Source: Closterium sp. NIES-65
Taxonomy: Eukaryota; Streptophyta; Zygnematophyceae; Desmidiales; Closteriaceae
DNA length: 64,000 nt
Assembly (NCBI GenBank): GCA_948144175.1
Contig: CANXME010002409.1
Location: forward strand, 1,927,001 to 1,991,000
Direction of reading: 5' to 3'
This document shows, piece after piece, positions 55,401 through 64,000 of the stretch. The position numbers and the translations under genes are program-made. Position 1 is the first letter of the stretch, and the number at the start of each line of letters is the position of its first letter. The notes under the pieces were generated by a model. That model was not told where the DNA came from. It did no database searches and was given only the letters and a program-made list of their open reading frames with translations.

Positions 55401-55738
55401 CCCTCTCCTCCCACACACACCTGCGCCCCTCTCTCGATCTCCCCCCTCCAGGCTACCGCGAGGGCGCAACGGAGCATCGGTACGGTGACTACATGGCGGC
55501 AACGGTGGATGAGGAGGGCAACGCGTGGGCGGCAGTGCAGTATGTGGCTGGTGAGCCCAGGAGTGAGTGGAGCAACTGGGCTACCTACGTGTTCAAAGTG
55601 GATCTGAATGGGGGGGAGGAAGGGGGGAACGGCGGGGATGGGGGGGATGGGGGAAATGGGGGGGATGGGGACGGAGGAAATGGGGATGACGGCGGAAATG
55701 GGGACAACGGGGGGGATGGGGGTCATGTTGGGAGTTAG
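49423..55738 (+). CDS. Secreted protein of bacterial-type beta-propeller family
   Basis: Thirteen exons, about 805 aa: 49423-49935, 50027-50083, 50173-50322, 50415-50484, 50886-50947, 51254-51388, 52003-52145, 52726-52838, 53118-53150, 53628-53691, 53994-54641, 54940-55082, 55452-55738. Phases agree, but the end of exon 2 is uncertain. A signal peptide (AALLALLLLLAPPRGTNA) opens the protein. Characteristic stretches are SPPDVALCVGNGYVLHTVNI, VYDNKQGKQLTR, TYDRQARRFYLSTYW, DDPTQPWNVYFIPG, VDYPQIGTDAYGFYASINHF, GIYAISKSQL, SLYPSAAYATL and RYGDYMAATVDEEGNAWAAV. This order (PPD-VG start, yearly D-R-FYL and P-IG-DAYGFY blades, closing RWGDY-A) resembles large secreted bacterial proteins with a predicted beta-propeller and no known function. 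The tail is GGNGGDGG-rich. Exons are echoed in the introns. I give no enzymatic role. Confidence 0.68.
50626..50808 (+). repeat. Two copies of propeller exon 5
   Basis: AMVVYDKQGKQLTRI at about 50626-50668 and AMAVYEKQGKQLTRII at about 50766-50808 precede the fullest copy at 50886-50947. The first has a good CGCAG acceptor but no donor after it. The second lacks a pyrimidine-rich acceptor. Either copy could be used alternatively. Confidence 0.8.
51129..51190 (+). repeat. Decayed copy of the start of propeller exon 6
   Basis: CAGTTTGTTGGCATGCTG resembles the exon 6 start CAGTTCTTTGGCATGCTG; the following triplets (GACCCGATAAACACATCAG) match GACCCGTTCAACACATCAG. Frame is lost. Confidence 0.65.
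51450..51600 (+). repeat. Decayed copy of the end of propeller exon 6
   Basis: Repeats CAGTATTTGGAG, TGACATGACATG, ATATGACC and GGCCAAGCGCTTCTACCT blocks of exon 6 after the real exon. Small insertions and a stop break the frame. Confidence 0.7.
52484..52650 (+). repeat. Two copies of the start of propeller exon 8
   Basis: NDGINSNPDWRAPLHF (about 52484-52535) and NHGIINSNADWRAALHF (about 52600-52650), each after a CTCCCAG acceptor, precede the real exon at 52726-52838. Confidence 0.82.
55136..55183 (+). repeat. Copy of the end of propeller exon 12
   Basis: Encodes RVVVAGVGKAPLDD followed by a stop, about 55 nt after the real exon ending in APLDDYTG. Confidence 0.8.
55319..55365 (+). repeat. 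Decayed copy of the start of propeller exon 13
   Basis: GCATCGGTTCGGCGACTATATGGCGGCAG-like block, shown here in brief, matches GCATCGGTACGGTGACTACATGGCGGC of exon 13 but is out of frame. Confidence 0.65.
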
Positions 55739-55764
55739 CAGAGTGTTGGGAGGAGTAGAAGGGC

Positions 55765-55870
55765 GGCAGGGATGGACGAGGAGGACAACGCGTGGACGGC
55801 AGTGCAGTATGTAGCGGGGCAACCGCAAACTGAATGGAGCAACTGGGGCTGGGGCACCTCTGACTTCAAA
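55765..55870 (+). repeat. Copy of the middle of propeller exon 13
   Basis: Encodes DEEDNAWTAVQYVAGQP, then TEWSNWGWGTSDFKVDL, beyond the stop codon. It could be an alternative last exon or relic. Confidence 0.75.
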
Positions 55871-56821
55871 GTTGACCTTGGAGGGGGAGAGTGGAGGGGG
55901 GAATGGGGGATGGGCTTAATGAAGAGGGTGGGGATAGCGTGGAGATGGGTGTCAAGAGGGGAATAAAGTGGGAAATGGGGAGGAGGGAGATGGGCAATAG
56001 CAATGGCAATAACGGTGGTAATAGCGGTGGCAATCGCGATGGCACTTGCGATGGCATGCAGTGATGGAGATGATTGTGTTGAAGGAAGGGAGACTGAAGA
56101 GACAACGGGGACATGGGGGGACGTGATGAAATGAGAATGGTGGCAGTGGTCGCAGTAGTGGTGGTAGCTATTGGATAGGCATGGGAGATATAACATTATG
56201 GCTTTCTGGTAGGCGTGTGTTGCTACCTCAGCAGCAGTGGTTCTCGTCCCGCAACTCCAGCTATGAGAGCCCATCGCAAAAGTCATGTTGCACATTCCCC
56301 TATGCTGCTACTTGAATTTGACCACGGAAATGTGTTGGATTATTTAGCACTCTACCTTTTTTCTTACATCAACTTGTAAATGCATCGCGCTTTGTTTCAT
56401 ATCGTGCTTGATTTCATACAGAAAGTGTTGATGGTTTAGGGTACATCAATGAGTACATAATTATAATCTAAAATGTACAGCATACAACTTTCATCACTGA
56501 ACTCCAGATAATGTACATGGTTATTTTATCTTGCATATGTAGCACATTTTTTGGGGGATGTTGTCGTTCACGCAATGGTTGCCATTTCCTACTGGACAGG
56601 ATACTGTACTGTACTGAGTCCCCCACGGGCTTTTGCCGCACCGTTTCGCTCCCAAGTCCAGTCGATCCTTCGAGAATCAAGAGTCATTTTTCCTTGCAGT
56701 GACAACCCTGCCCCAGACCAATCGACAAGCCGACCTGAGTAACAGTTGGCCTGGCAGTACACTGTCAGTCGCCGTCGGTGTTCCCAAGGGGACCTAAGGC
56801 GTGTACAAAGTGCTGCAAAAT

Positions 56822-56907
56822 CTCGACGTCGAGGGACATCGGTGAATCCTGACGGTTGGAATCATTTATCCGACGGTCGAAATTCACCGACGTTCCTCGA
56901 CGTCGAG
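56822..56907. repeat. Foldback with paired CTCGACGTCGAG palindromes
   Basis: The 12-bp palindrome CTCGACGTCGAG occurs at 56822-56833 and 56896-56907. The sequence between the two forms imperfect arms (GG-ACATCGGTGAAT against ATTCACCGACGTTCC), and weaker symmetry extends outward (GTGTACAAAG against CTTTGAACAC). Confidence 0.7.
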
Positions 56908-57915
56908 CGGGTGGTGTACTTTGAACACCTTTAAATACGCAACCTAAGACGCGCACCTGAAGGCCAATCCTGCGATCGATCCTACGTAGGTCAATTTTTC
57001 ACGTGGTTCAAAAACCGTCTAGAAGCTTTGAATGCATTACACGGGTTTTTGGTGCGGTCAAAGATCGGTTTTTGCACGTTCGAGCCGGAGGGGACGCGTC
57101 CTAACCAAGGGGAGCCAGGTGGTTCAACCATCGGAAATCCTTAAAACCCGCGTCCCAAATTGCGGGCCGCGAGGGTCAAGTTTTTAAAACTTGACGAAGT
57201 TGAGTGTCCAAGCTTTTGAAAGTCACGCACTTGCAATTTGGGACTTTCGAAGACAGATTCACCCACCAGGGGGAAAACCGAGGGTTGGCTGGGTCTCGCG
57301 AAGAAAACGAACCTAGACGAAATCGGAAACTCTCGCCAAAGCCCACACCAGAAAAACTCCCTCCGGTCAACTCTTAAAAGCATGAACAATTTGGGCCGCC
57401 GGCTTTAAGGGGGTCAGGTCAGGTGGTTTTATAACCCATCGTGTGGCTGTCGTTTTGTTTCAACCCATTGGCCCCGTTCACCAAGGCGAGTTCGGCTGCC
57501 ACAGGGCATCGACCGAGGGATGGGGGGAGGGATCAGATTTGCAGCTAGGGTTTCTAGTTCGGGGTGGTCAGCTCGGAGTCAACCGTCGTTGACTCCAAGT
57601 CTGGAGTCCAGGCGGAAGCGGAAAGTTTGGGGGAAAAGGCGCGGAGGAGCGACTCGGGAAATGGGGGCCCACGAATCTGCAGCCGTGCGAAACGAATGTT
57701 CGCGAGCTGAGCAGTTTACTGCTGCGATTTGTTTGGGTAGCTTTCTCTACTTGAATTCTGTACACCATAAACTAATTCAAGGGCGTAAATGACGATTCGA
57801 CCTTATTTAATTTTGGCGAGTTCATTTCGAATCTTTGTGTTTAGCATTATAGCTTTAATGCCCGGGTTATTTGTTTTTTAGAGTGTGGAGTAAATGTATA
57901 AACGAAAATTGTGGA

Positions 57916-57980
57916 AGGGGGCATGGATTTTTCATTCCCCGTGGGCTGAGACCACCCACGGGAATGCACTTTCCATGCCC
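57916..57980. repeat. Imperfect hairpin
   Basis: Arms ATTCCCCGTGGG and CCCACGGGAAT enclose a short loop, with outer arms GGGCATGGA and TCCATGCCC. Confidence 0.65.
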
Positions 57981-58117
57981 TGAACACTAGGGCGGAGTTT
58001 TTCCGCCATGGGGGGGAATCGGGGGGATGACGCGGCGCGGGTTCAAGCCTAGCGCGGGGTTCGCGTCGCGTTTTAGGCTCACGCCCGACACTTTTTGGGT
58101 TGCGTAGCAACCTTATA

Positions 58118-58222
58118 CATTCGTTTTCACTTTTCGGTTGACTCGCGTGAACAGTGACTTCCCCCCATCGATTTTGGAAGGAATCACTGTTCACGTAAGT
58201 TACCGTACAAGTGAAACCGAAT
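58118..58222. repeat. Nested inverted repeat
   Basis: Inner perfect 12-bp arms CGTGAACAGTGA (58146-58157) and its complement (58184-58195). Outer arms CATTCGTTTTCACTT and AAGTGAAACCGAATG match at 14 of 15 positions. It may be a small foldback element. Confidence 0.7.
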
Positions 58223-58399
58223 GTGTCCAATCATCCATAGTCGTCGATAAGTACGGCGAATGTAATAATTGGACAATCTCTCCTCACGAACGACGATACC
58301 ATATGTGAATTTCACAAAAAGAAAAAAACAACAAACAAACAAAACAACATGAAGATATGAAAGTACACACGAACTTGCTAAAAAACGTTGGACATTCAA

Positions 58400-58750
58400 G
58401 AACGCTTCAAGGCTATTGCTAAATGCATCGATGATGCAACAGGGGTTGATATGGTGCGGAAAGGGCGAGCAAAGCTGCCCCACCGACGATCACATCCCCA
58501 ATCGCATACACAAGGCACTCAACACCAAACCCCGAAACAGGCACAAACGACAGCACACAAATTTGGACATTTAACAGTTGTGAATGCTTCAAGGCTAATG
58601 CCGATTGCATCGATGTCGCAACAGAGGTTGATATGGTGCGGAAGGGGCGAGCATAGCTGCCCCGCCGACGATCACAACCCCAGTTGCATACACAAGGCAC
58701 TCAACACCAAATCCCGAAACAAACACAAACAACACCAACATGTACAGACA
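58400..58750 (-). repeat. Two tandem copies of a possible exon
   Basis: Two units about 170 bp apart encode, on the minus strand, FGVECLVYAIGDVIVGGAAL and FGVECLVYATGVVIVGGAAM, each continuing to LSAPYQ/PSAPYQ. This could be an exon with a membrane segment of a gene I cannot recognise, doubled like exons elsewhere in the window. Confidence 0.5.
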
Positions 58751-59340
58751 GACACATACAGGCTCGCTCACACACCTACACCCACACGCAAACAACACAA
58801 AGGCATACTACCGCTATTGAACATGCAATGCAAGCGTAACGAATGAGTTCAACCATGTATAATCACCGTTAACGTGTCCCACATTCCCCTCCCTCCCTCC
58901 CTTGTCTCCCATCCCCCCCCTCCCTTCCAATATCCCCCATTCCTCCCGTATCTGTTTACCCACTCTCAACCCCTCCCCTTTCTCCACAAGAAAAACCAAA
59001 TAGTGCAGCTTGAACCCCCTGCCCAAGAAAGCACAAACAGCGCATGCAACTCACATTCCCTGGGCAAGAAAGCAAAAACAGATAATGCAGCTAACACTTC
59101 CTGCACAAACAAAAACAAAAGAGAATACAACTTGCATGAGCTGCACAGCACAGGAAACAAATCACAGGAATGCAGCCCACCCGAGCACAAGAAACGAGGT
59201 AAGAGTTATAACAATACGCTGATGAAGAATGAAGTACACAAAATACAGATGAGGGACGAAAACAATCAAATTTGACATCTCACGAAGGTGATTCGGTATA
59301 AGATATCGTATCGTCACACATACCATGCCAGCATGCCCGC
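58751..59340. other. Intergenic, nothing recognised
   Basis: A-rich plus strand with a few pyrimidine tracts; no exon or RNA gene seen. Confidence 0.3.
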
Positions 59341-59346
59341 AATACC

Positions 59347-59470
59347 TCGCAGCCACCCTCGCAGCCACCCTCGCAGCCACCCTCGCAGCCACCCTCGCAG
59401 CCACCCTCGCAGCCACCCTCGCAGCCACCCTCGCAGCCACCCTCGCAGCCACCCTCGCAGCCACCCTCGC
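59347..59470. repeat. 12-bp minisatellite
   Basis: Ten near-perfect copies of CGCAGCCACCCT. Confidence 0.93.
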
Positions 59471-59479
59471 CTTCACCCT

Positions 59480-60507
59480 GACACTCATCTTCGCACCTCA
59501 CTCTCGCACTCACTTTCCAACTCACTCACGCACACACTATCGCTCCCAACTTTTGCTAGACACGCCCACAGACACACACACTCCCTGCACTCTCACACTC
59601 ATTCAAAAAGCGCGCATGCACTAGCACGCACACTCGCACACACCCTTGCACGCACCCTCGCACTCACCCTCAAACTCATTTTCGCACTCATGTTCGCACG
59701 TACCCTCGCTCTCACCCTCGCACTTACCATTGCGCTCACACCTGCACCCTCGCACTCACCCTTGCACTCACTCTTGCACACTCACTTGCACTCACACTCA
59801 TACTCACACTCACTCTAACACTTGCTCTTGCACTGACCCTTGCACTCACCTTCACATTCACTCTCGCACTCACGCTCGCACTTCCTCTCGCATTCACCCT
59901 CGTACACACACTTGCATGCACCCTCAAGTGCATGCGTGCACTCACTCGCACTCACACCCGCGCTCATTCTCTCACACTCTCTCACACTCACGTTCGCAAC
60001 CACTCACGAACATACAAGTACTTTTAACCGTACTGAGACACACTCACAGAAACACACACATAACCCTCACACTCACCTTCGGACTCGCGCTCGCGCTTAC
60101 CCTTGCACTCACTCGAACACGCACACGCACATATAGCCGCACGCACACTCGAACCCAACTCGCACACACACCCACACTTGCACCTACAGCCACGCCCACA
60201 CTCAGGCTCGCACTCCTTCTTGCAGTCCTACTCGCCCTCTATCTCCCACTTTCTCTTGCACATACTCGTACTCACCCTCGCACTCACTCTTACACTCACA
60301 CCGTGATGACCCTTGCACTCAACATTGCAGCCACACTCACTCAACTCACTCACTCAGCCTCACACTCTCGCACTCACTCTTCACGCACACAAATATACTC
60401 TCAACTCTTCTTTGACAATCATAAAAACATACACACCCTTGCATATGTCCTCGCACTCACCCTCACACACACTCGAACGCACCCTCGTTTTCCTTTGCAC
60501 TCAGCCT

Positions 60508-60538
<31 letters not shown>

Positions 60539-60830
60539 TCTCACGCTCACACTCACCCTCAAACTCGCCCTCACACTCACACTTGCACTCACTCTCAAAC
60601 TTGCTTTCTCACTCACCTTCTCACTACTCTCGCACTCACTCATGCGCTTGCTCTCTAATTCAACCTCGCACTCGCCCTTGCCCACAACTGCACGCGCATC
60701 TCACTTTCGCACTCACACCCACACAAGCACCTAGATTCACACCCGCACTCACCCTCTCGCACACTCTCGACTCACTCTTGCAACCACTCACACACACTCA
60801 CGCCCTAACCACAAGCGCACCAGTGCAGAG
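59480..60830. repeat. Degenerate CACTCACCCTCG-type satellite
   Basis: About 1.3 kb of variants of CACTCACCCTCGCACTCAC and CACACACTCGCA. Its long open frames on both strands arise from the repeat and are not genes. Confidence 0.85.
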
Positions 60831-61300
60831 CCCTAATCGCAAGCGACATAAGCGCAAGCGGATTAGGCGCAAGCGCCCGCGGCACCCACGCCAACGGCGC
60901 AAGCGCGCACACACTCTCTCTACCGCCTCTCTCTTCCACACGCGCTTCGTGCTCCCTCCAGCTCTTCATTCTCTCTCAACATACGCTGTCTCACACGCAC
61001 TCCCTGCGTGCTCGATCCTGTGCGAACGCTCTCCCTCGCACTCCCTCTCTCCCCCTCTTCAATTGGTAGTGCAACGCAAGACGAGGCAAGTCTAAACGCA
61101 GAAACTACAAATAAGGTAGGAAACAATGGAATATCTGAGGGGTGGGAGGAATAAACGCACCTGCTAATGACGGTGCCTCGAAGACCAACCCGCGCTAGCG
61201 CACCAGCTCTCGTTCTCTCACCATCCTTATCCATGCTCTCAAACCGCCCCACGGCGGGACGGGAGGGAGTGGCGCGTCGGGGATGAGGGCGAGGAGAGGC
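60831..61300. other. GC-rich DNA between satellites
   Basis: A short run of GGCGCAAGCG-type units lies near 60840-60905. Nothing else recognised. Confidence 0.35.
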
Positions 61301-61830
61301 GGAATGGAAGGGAGAGACGGCGGCGGGAGGGTAGGGAGTGGCGACGGCAGGGTAGGTGAGAGAGGCAACGGCGGGGTGGGAGGGGACGACGACGGTATGG
61401 GAGGGAGCGGAGGCGAGGCGATGGGAGGGAGCGGAGGCGACGGGATGGGAGGGAGCGGAGGCGACGGGATGGGAAGGAGCGGAGGCGACGGGACGGGGAG
61501 GGAGGAGACTATGGGGAGGGAGAGGCGACGGCGGAGGGAGAGGCGACGGCGGAGGGAGAGGCGACGGCGGAGGGAGAGGTGACGGCGGAGGGAGAGGCGA
61601 CGGCGGAGGGAGAGGCGACGGCAGAGGGAGAGGCGACGGCGGAGGGAGAGGCGACGGCAGAGGGAGAGGCGACGGCGGAGGGAGAGGTGACGGCGGAGGG
61701 AGAGGCGACGGCGGAGGGAGAGGCGACGGCGGAGGGAGATGCGACGGCGGAGGGTGAGGCGACGGCGGAGGGAGAGGCAACGGCGGGGTGGGAGGGAGCG
61801 GCGACGGTGGGAGGAGGGAGCGGCGACGGC
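61300..61830. repeat. 18-bp minisatellite
   Basis: The block 61505-61790 has about 15 copies of GGCGACGGCGGAGGGAGA with few variants. It is preceded by a related GGGAGGGAGCGGAGGCGAC array. Confidence 0.92.
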
Positions 61831-62660
61831 GGGTAGAAAGGAGAGGCGAGGGCGGGTGGGAGGGAGAGAGGACGGCGCGGTGGGAAAGAAAGGATGGTTG
61901 GGTGGAGGTGGTGGGTGCTATGACGAGGTGGGTGGGTGGGAGGGAGAGGCAACAGGTGGGTGGGATTGTCACGTGAAAACACACGCACATTCACGCGACA
62001 CTGACTGGGCTGAAACAACTCATTAAAAATAGTGCAATGGTCCAATCGAAAGTATCATCTTTGTTCACTACATAAAAAAAACGATCAATGTGTCTCAATG
62101 TTTAAAAATCATAAACATCCAGATTGAAACTAATACATTCCACCATCAAGAAGCACTTGCCGTATACTTTAATACGGTAGACCTAAATTTGGAGCCAAAT
62201 AAGAAAACAAAACTGCACTTCCTCTTTTTTTTTTTTGTCAATTAGGAATGTAACATCTACGCAACCCGTCCGACGTTAACGTCGAGTCTTGTTTCACAAT
62301 TTTCATGTCTGACCTAAGTGTTCTGCCTGGTTCGAACAGATCGAACCAGGAGGCTCGGCGTTCTGATGCTCCATCCCATCCCCTCCCCCCATCCCCTGTG
62401 GCAGCCGAACATTGCCCAAGACCCCTTGAAAGGGAGGGGCATGGGTGGGATGGCCGAGTGGATCATGAAACGTCGGACGAAGGCGCTACTAGTTACGTCC
62501 AGAGGCTCCCTCTCAAATGGGAATTTCGTGACGGGATCAGAAAAAGGGAACGAGGGGATTGTTGGGCGTGGCGAACGGGGCCGTTGTGTCTTTTTCAGAG
62601 TTGTTTTACCACCGAAGCGCCTGTTTTCCAGCTCTCCTAACACGGGCTTGACTCGATGCC
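61831..62660. other. Intergenic with one perfect short hairpin
   Basis: At 62326-62350, 10-nt arms (CCTGGTTCGA and its complement) enclose a 5-nt loop. A T run is at about 62226-62236. Presumed promoter of the next gene lies at the right edge. Confidence 0.4.
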
Positions 62661-63625
62661 ATGGAGAGTCACGGTCGTGGCGCGGTTGACGGAAGGCAGC
62701 TGCTGCTGCTTGCTGCGTCTACCTCCTTGACGTTTCTCGTCGTCACCGCGTCGATCGCCAGCGACCAGCCAAGTACGGAAGCAACGGATCGGGTGCTGAG
62801 ACGCGTCGCAGAATAAGGGTCGATTCGAATTGAACTATCCGGTCGAGCGCACTGCAAGTTGTTAGCTTTCGTCTGCAAGAACTTTTAAGAAGTCGAAAGT
62901 GACGCAACGCAATCACGCGGAGAGCTTGGTGAAAAGAATGACGACTGTTGGGAAAGGAGCACCAGGATTGCCAGTGTGGTTTAGCAGGGAGGCGACAGGC
63001 AGAGAGGACTGGAGTGCCGAATATTCAACAGAGCTGGTTTTGTCAGCACAATGGCAAAGGCTCTGCCAATCAACAATAGCGGAGATATGCTGCCAGCGTT
63101 ACTGACCCGTTACTGCATAAGTTTTTACTCGATCCCACCTGCATTGGTCCAGGCTTTTATGGAATGTCGCTCCTGGAATGTTGAACGGCTCAGCTTGTCG
63201 AATTCTAGGTCACGGTCACTAGCGTGTTAGTCATTAACGCCCCTCTCTCTCTTCCGTCTCCCTCTCCATTCACTCCTCCTCACCTCCACTCCCCCTCCTT
63301 CCCATAACCACTCCCAAGATACCTCTACCACTGCTTCGCTCCTCGCCTCACCTACTCGCATCCGCCACTGCAAACCCCTCAGATTGTGTGATCTTATGCT
63401 CCCCGTTTCCCACATTCCCCCCCACCCCCCTCCCCTCTCATCCCGCCCATTCCCCCCATTTCCCCCTCGATGCTCCCATTTCTTCCCCCCTTTCCACGCA
63501 CCCGCCGTCCCCCCGTCCCTGGTCGCACCAGGCGCCAGGAGGCAGCAGGCGGAGCAGCGGAATCTGGTGGGCAGGGTGGAGGAGTTTGAAGGCGAGCTGG
63601 GATATCACGTGAAAGACAAATTCAG
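62661..63625 (+). CDS. Possible 5' end of a signal-anchored coiled-coil protein
   Basis: From the ATG at 62661 the frame encodes MESHGRGAVDGRQLLLLAAS and then TSLTFLVVTASIAS, a good signal anchor, before a TAA at 62814. A candidate next exon, 63532-63625, lies between a CACCAG acceptor and a CAG|GTCC donor and in one frame reads QQAEQRNLVGRVEEFEGEL, a coiled-coil pattern. I did not find a donor that links the two in a matching phase, so they may not belong together. The gene would continue beyond the window through microsatellite-rich introns. No family recognised. Confidence 0.3.
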
Positions 63626-63676
63626 GTCCGTGCACACGCCACGTAGGCCAGTCCCACGTGCCACGTGGGTCAGTTC

Positions 63677-63800
63677 CACATGCTGCTCCCCCTCCCTCCT
63701 TCCCTCCCTCCCTCCCTCCCTCCCTCCCTCCCTCCCTCCCTCCCTCCCTCCCTCCCTCCCTCCCTCCCTCCCTCCCTCCCTCCCTCCCTCGCTCGCTCCC
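63677..63800. repeat. CCCT tetranucleotide microsatellite
   Basis: Almost pure CCCT units for about 110 nt. Confidence 0.95.
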
Positions 63801-63804
63801 TCCA

Positions 63805-64000
63805 TTCCCATCCCCATCCCCATCCCCATCCCCATCCCCATCCCCATCCCCATCCCCGTCCCCGTCCCCGTCCCCATCCCTATCCCCATCCCTGTCCCCA
63901 TCCCCATCCCCATCCCCATCCCCATCCCCATCCCTATCCCCATCCCCATCCCCGTCCCCATCCCCATCCCTATCCCCACCCCCATCCCCATCCCCATCCC
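63805..64000. repeat. CCCCAT hexanucleotide microsatellite
   Basis: About 32 units with scattered CCCCGT and CCCTAT variants, running to the end of the window. Confidence 0.95.

Larger units (their letters stand above)
55871..58399. other. Intergenic with foldback sequences
   Basis: No gene recognised. Three inverted-repeat structures are listed separately. Confidence 0.3.

Noticed and set aside
59347..59470. Regular 12-bp repeats considered as a CRISPR-like array
   Set aside because: Units are directly adjacent with no spacers; it is a minisatellite in a eukaryotic genome.
59646..60734. Long plus-strand open frame rich in His, Thr and Ser
   Set aside because: It is produced by the CACTCACCCTCG-type satellite; several frames on both strands are open here.
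60920..61990. Long minus-strand Pro/Ser-rich open frame
   Set aside because: It is the translation of the 18-bp GGCGACGGCGGAGGGAGA minisatellite and its flanks.

Overview
This window looks like nuclear DNA from a streptophyte (plant-lineage) organism, most likely a green alga close to land plants. That is an inference from content: intron-rich genes of plant type (an O-fucosyltransferase, FAS1 proteins, a PTC7-type PP2C with an organelle-targeting leader), long GC-rich Ty1/Copia polyproteins, a hAT transposase relic and abundant GC-rich minisatellites. A zygnematophyte such as Closterium would fit, but I cannot confirm a species.

Layout. 0-6.4 kb: a broken four-exon hAT transposase gene, then two decayed Copia fragments in opposite orientation. 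6.45-7.0 kb: a non-autonomous hAT-type element with perfect 13-bp TIRs and an 8-bp target duplication. 7.0-10 kb (minus): a GDP-fucose O-fucosyltransferase-like gene. 10.7-11.5 kb and 24.4-25.2 kb (minus): two paralogous secreted FAS1-domain genes with the same intron position. Between them lie a 1.26-kb TRIM (257-bp LTRs), an intact 7.3-kb Copia element (Copia-1, minus) and a second hAT-type MITE. 27.3-34.7 kb (minus): a complete ten-exon PTC7-like protein phosphatase gene. 37-48.7 kb: a nest of LTR elements containing an intact Copia-2 (plus) and an internally deleted Copia-3 (minus). 49.4-55.7 kb (plus): a thirteen-exon gene for a secreted protein resembling a bacterial-type beta-propeller family. 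56-64 kb: foldback sequences, large minisatellites and the possible 5' end of another gene that runs off the window.

Two patterns stand out. First, the three best-resolved multi-exon host genes contain tandem, usually partial and decayed, copies of their own exons inside the neighbouring introns, often with the splice site attached ('exon echoes'). Second, the mobile elements are well delimited and several are very young: both full-length Copia elements have identical LTRs, matching target duplications and intact polyprotein frames, although their LTRs are only 109 and 136 bp. Each Copia leader carries its own GC-rich tandem repeat.

Gene models were assembled by eye. Exon phases are consistent for the phosphatase (10 exons, 584 aa), both FAS1 genes and most of the propeller gene (about 805 aa). 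The 5' end of the fucosyltransferase and the second junction of the propeller gene are unresolved.
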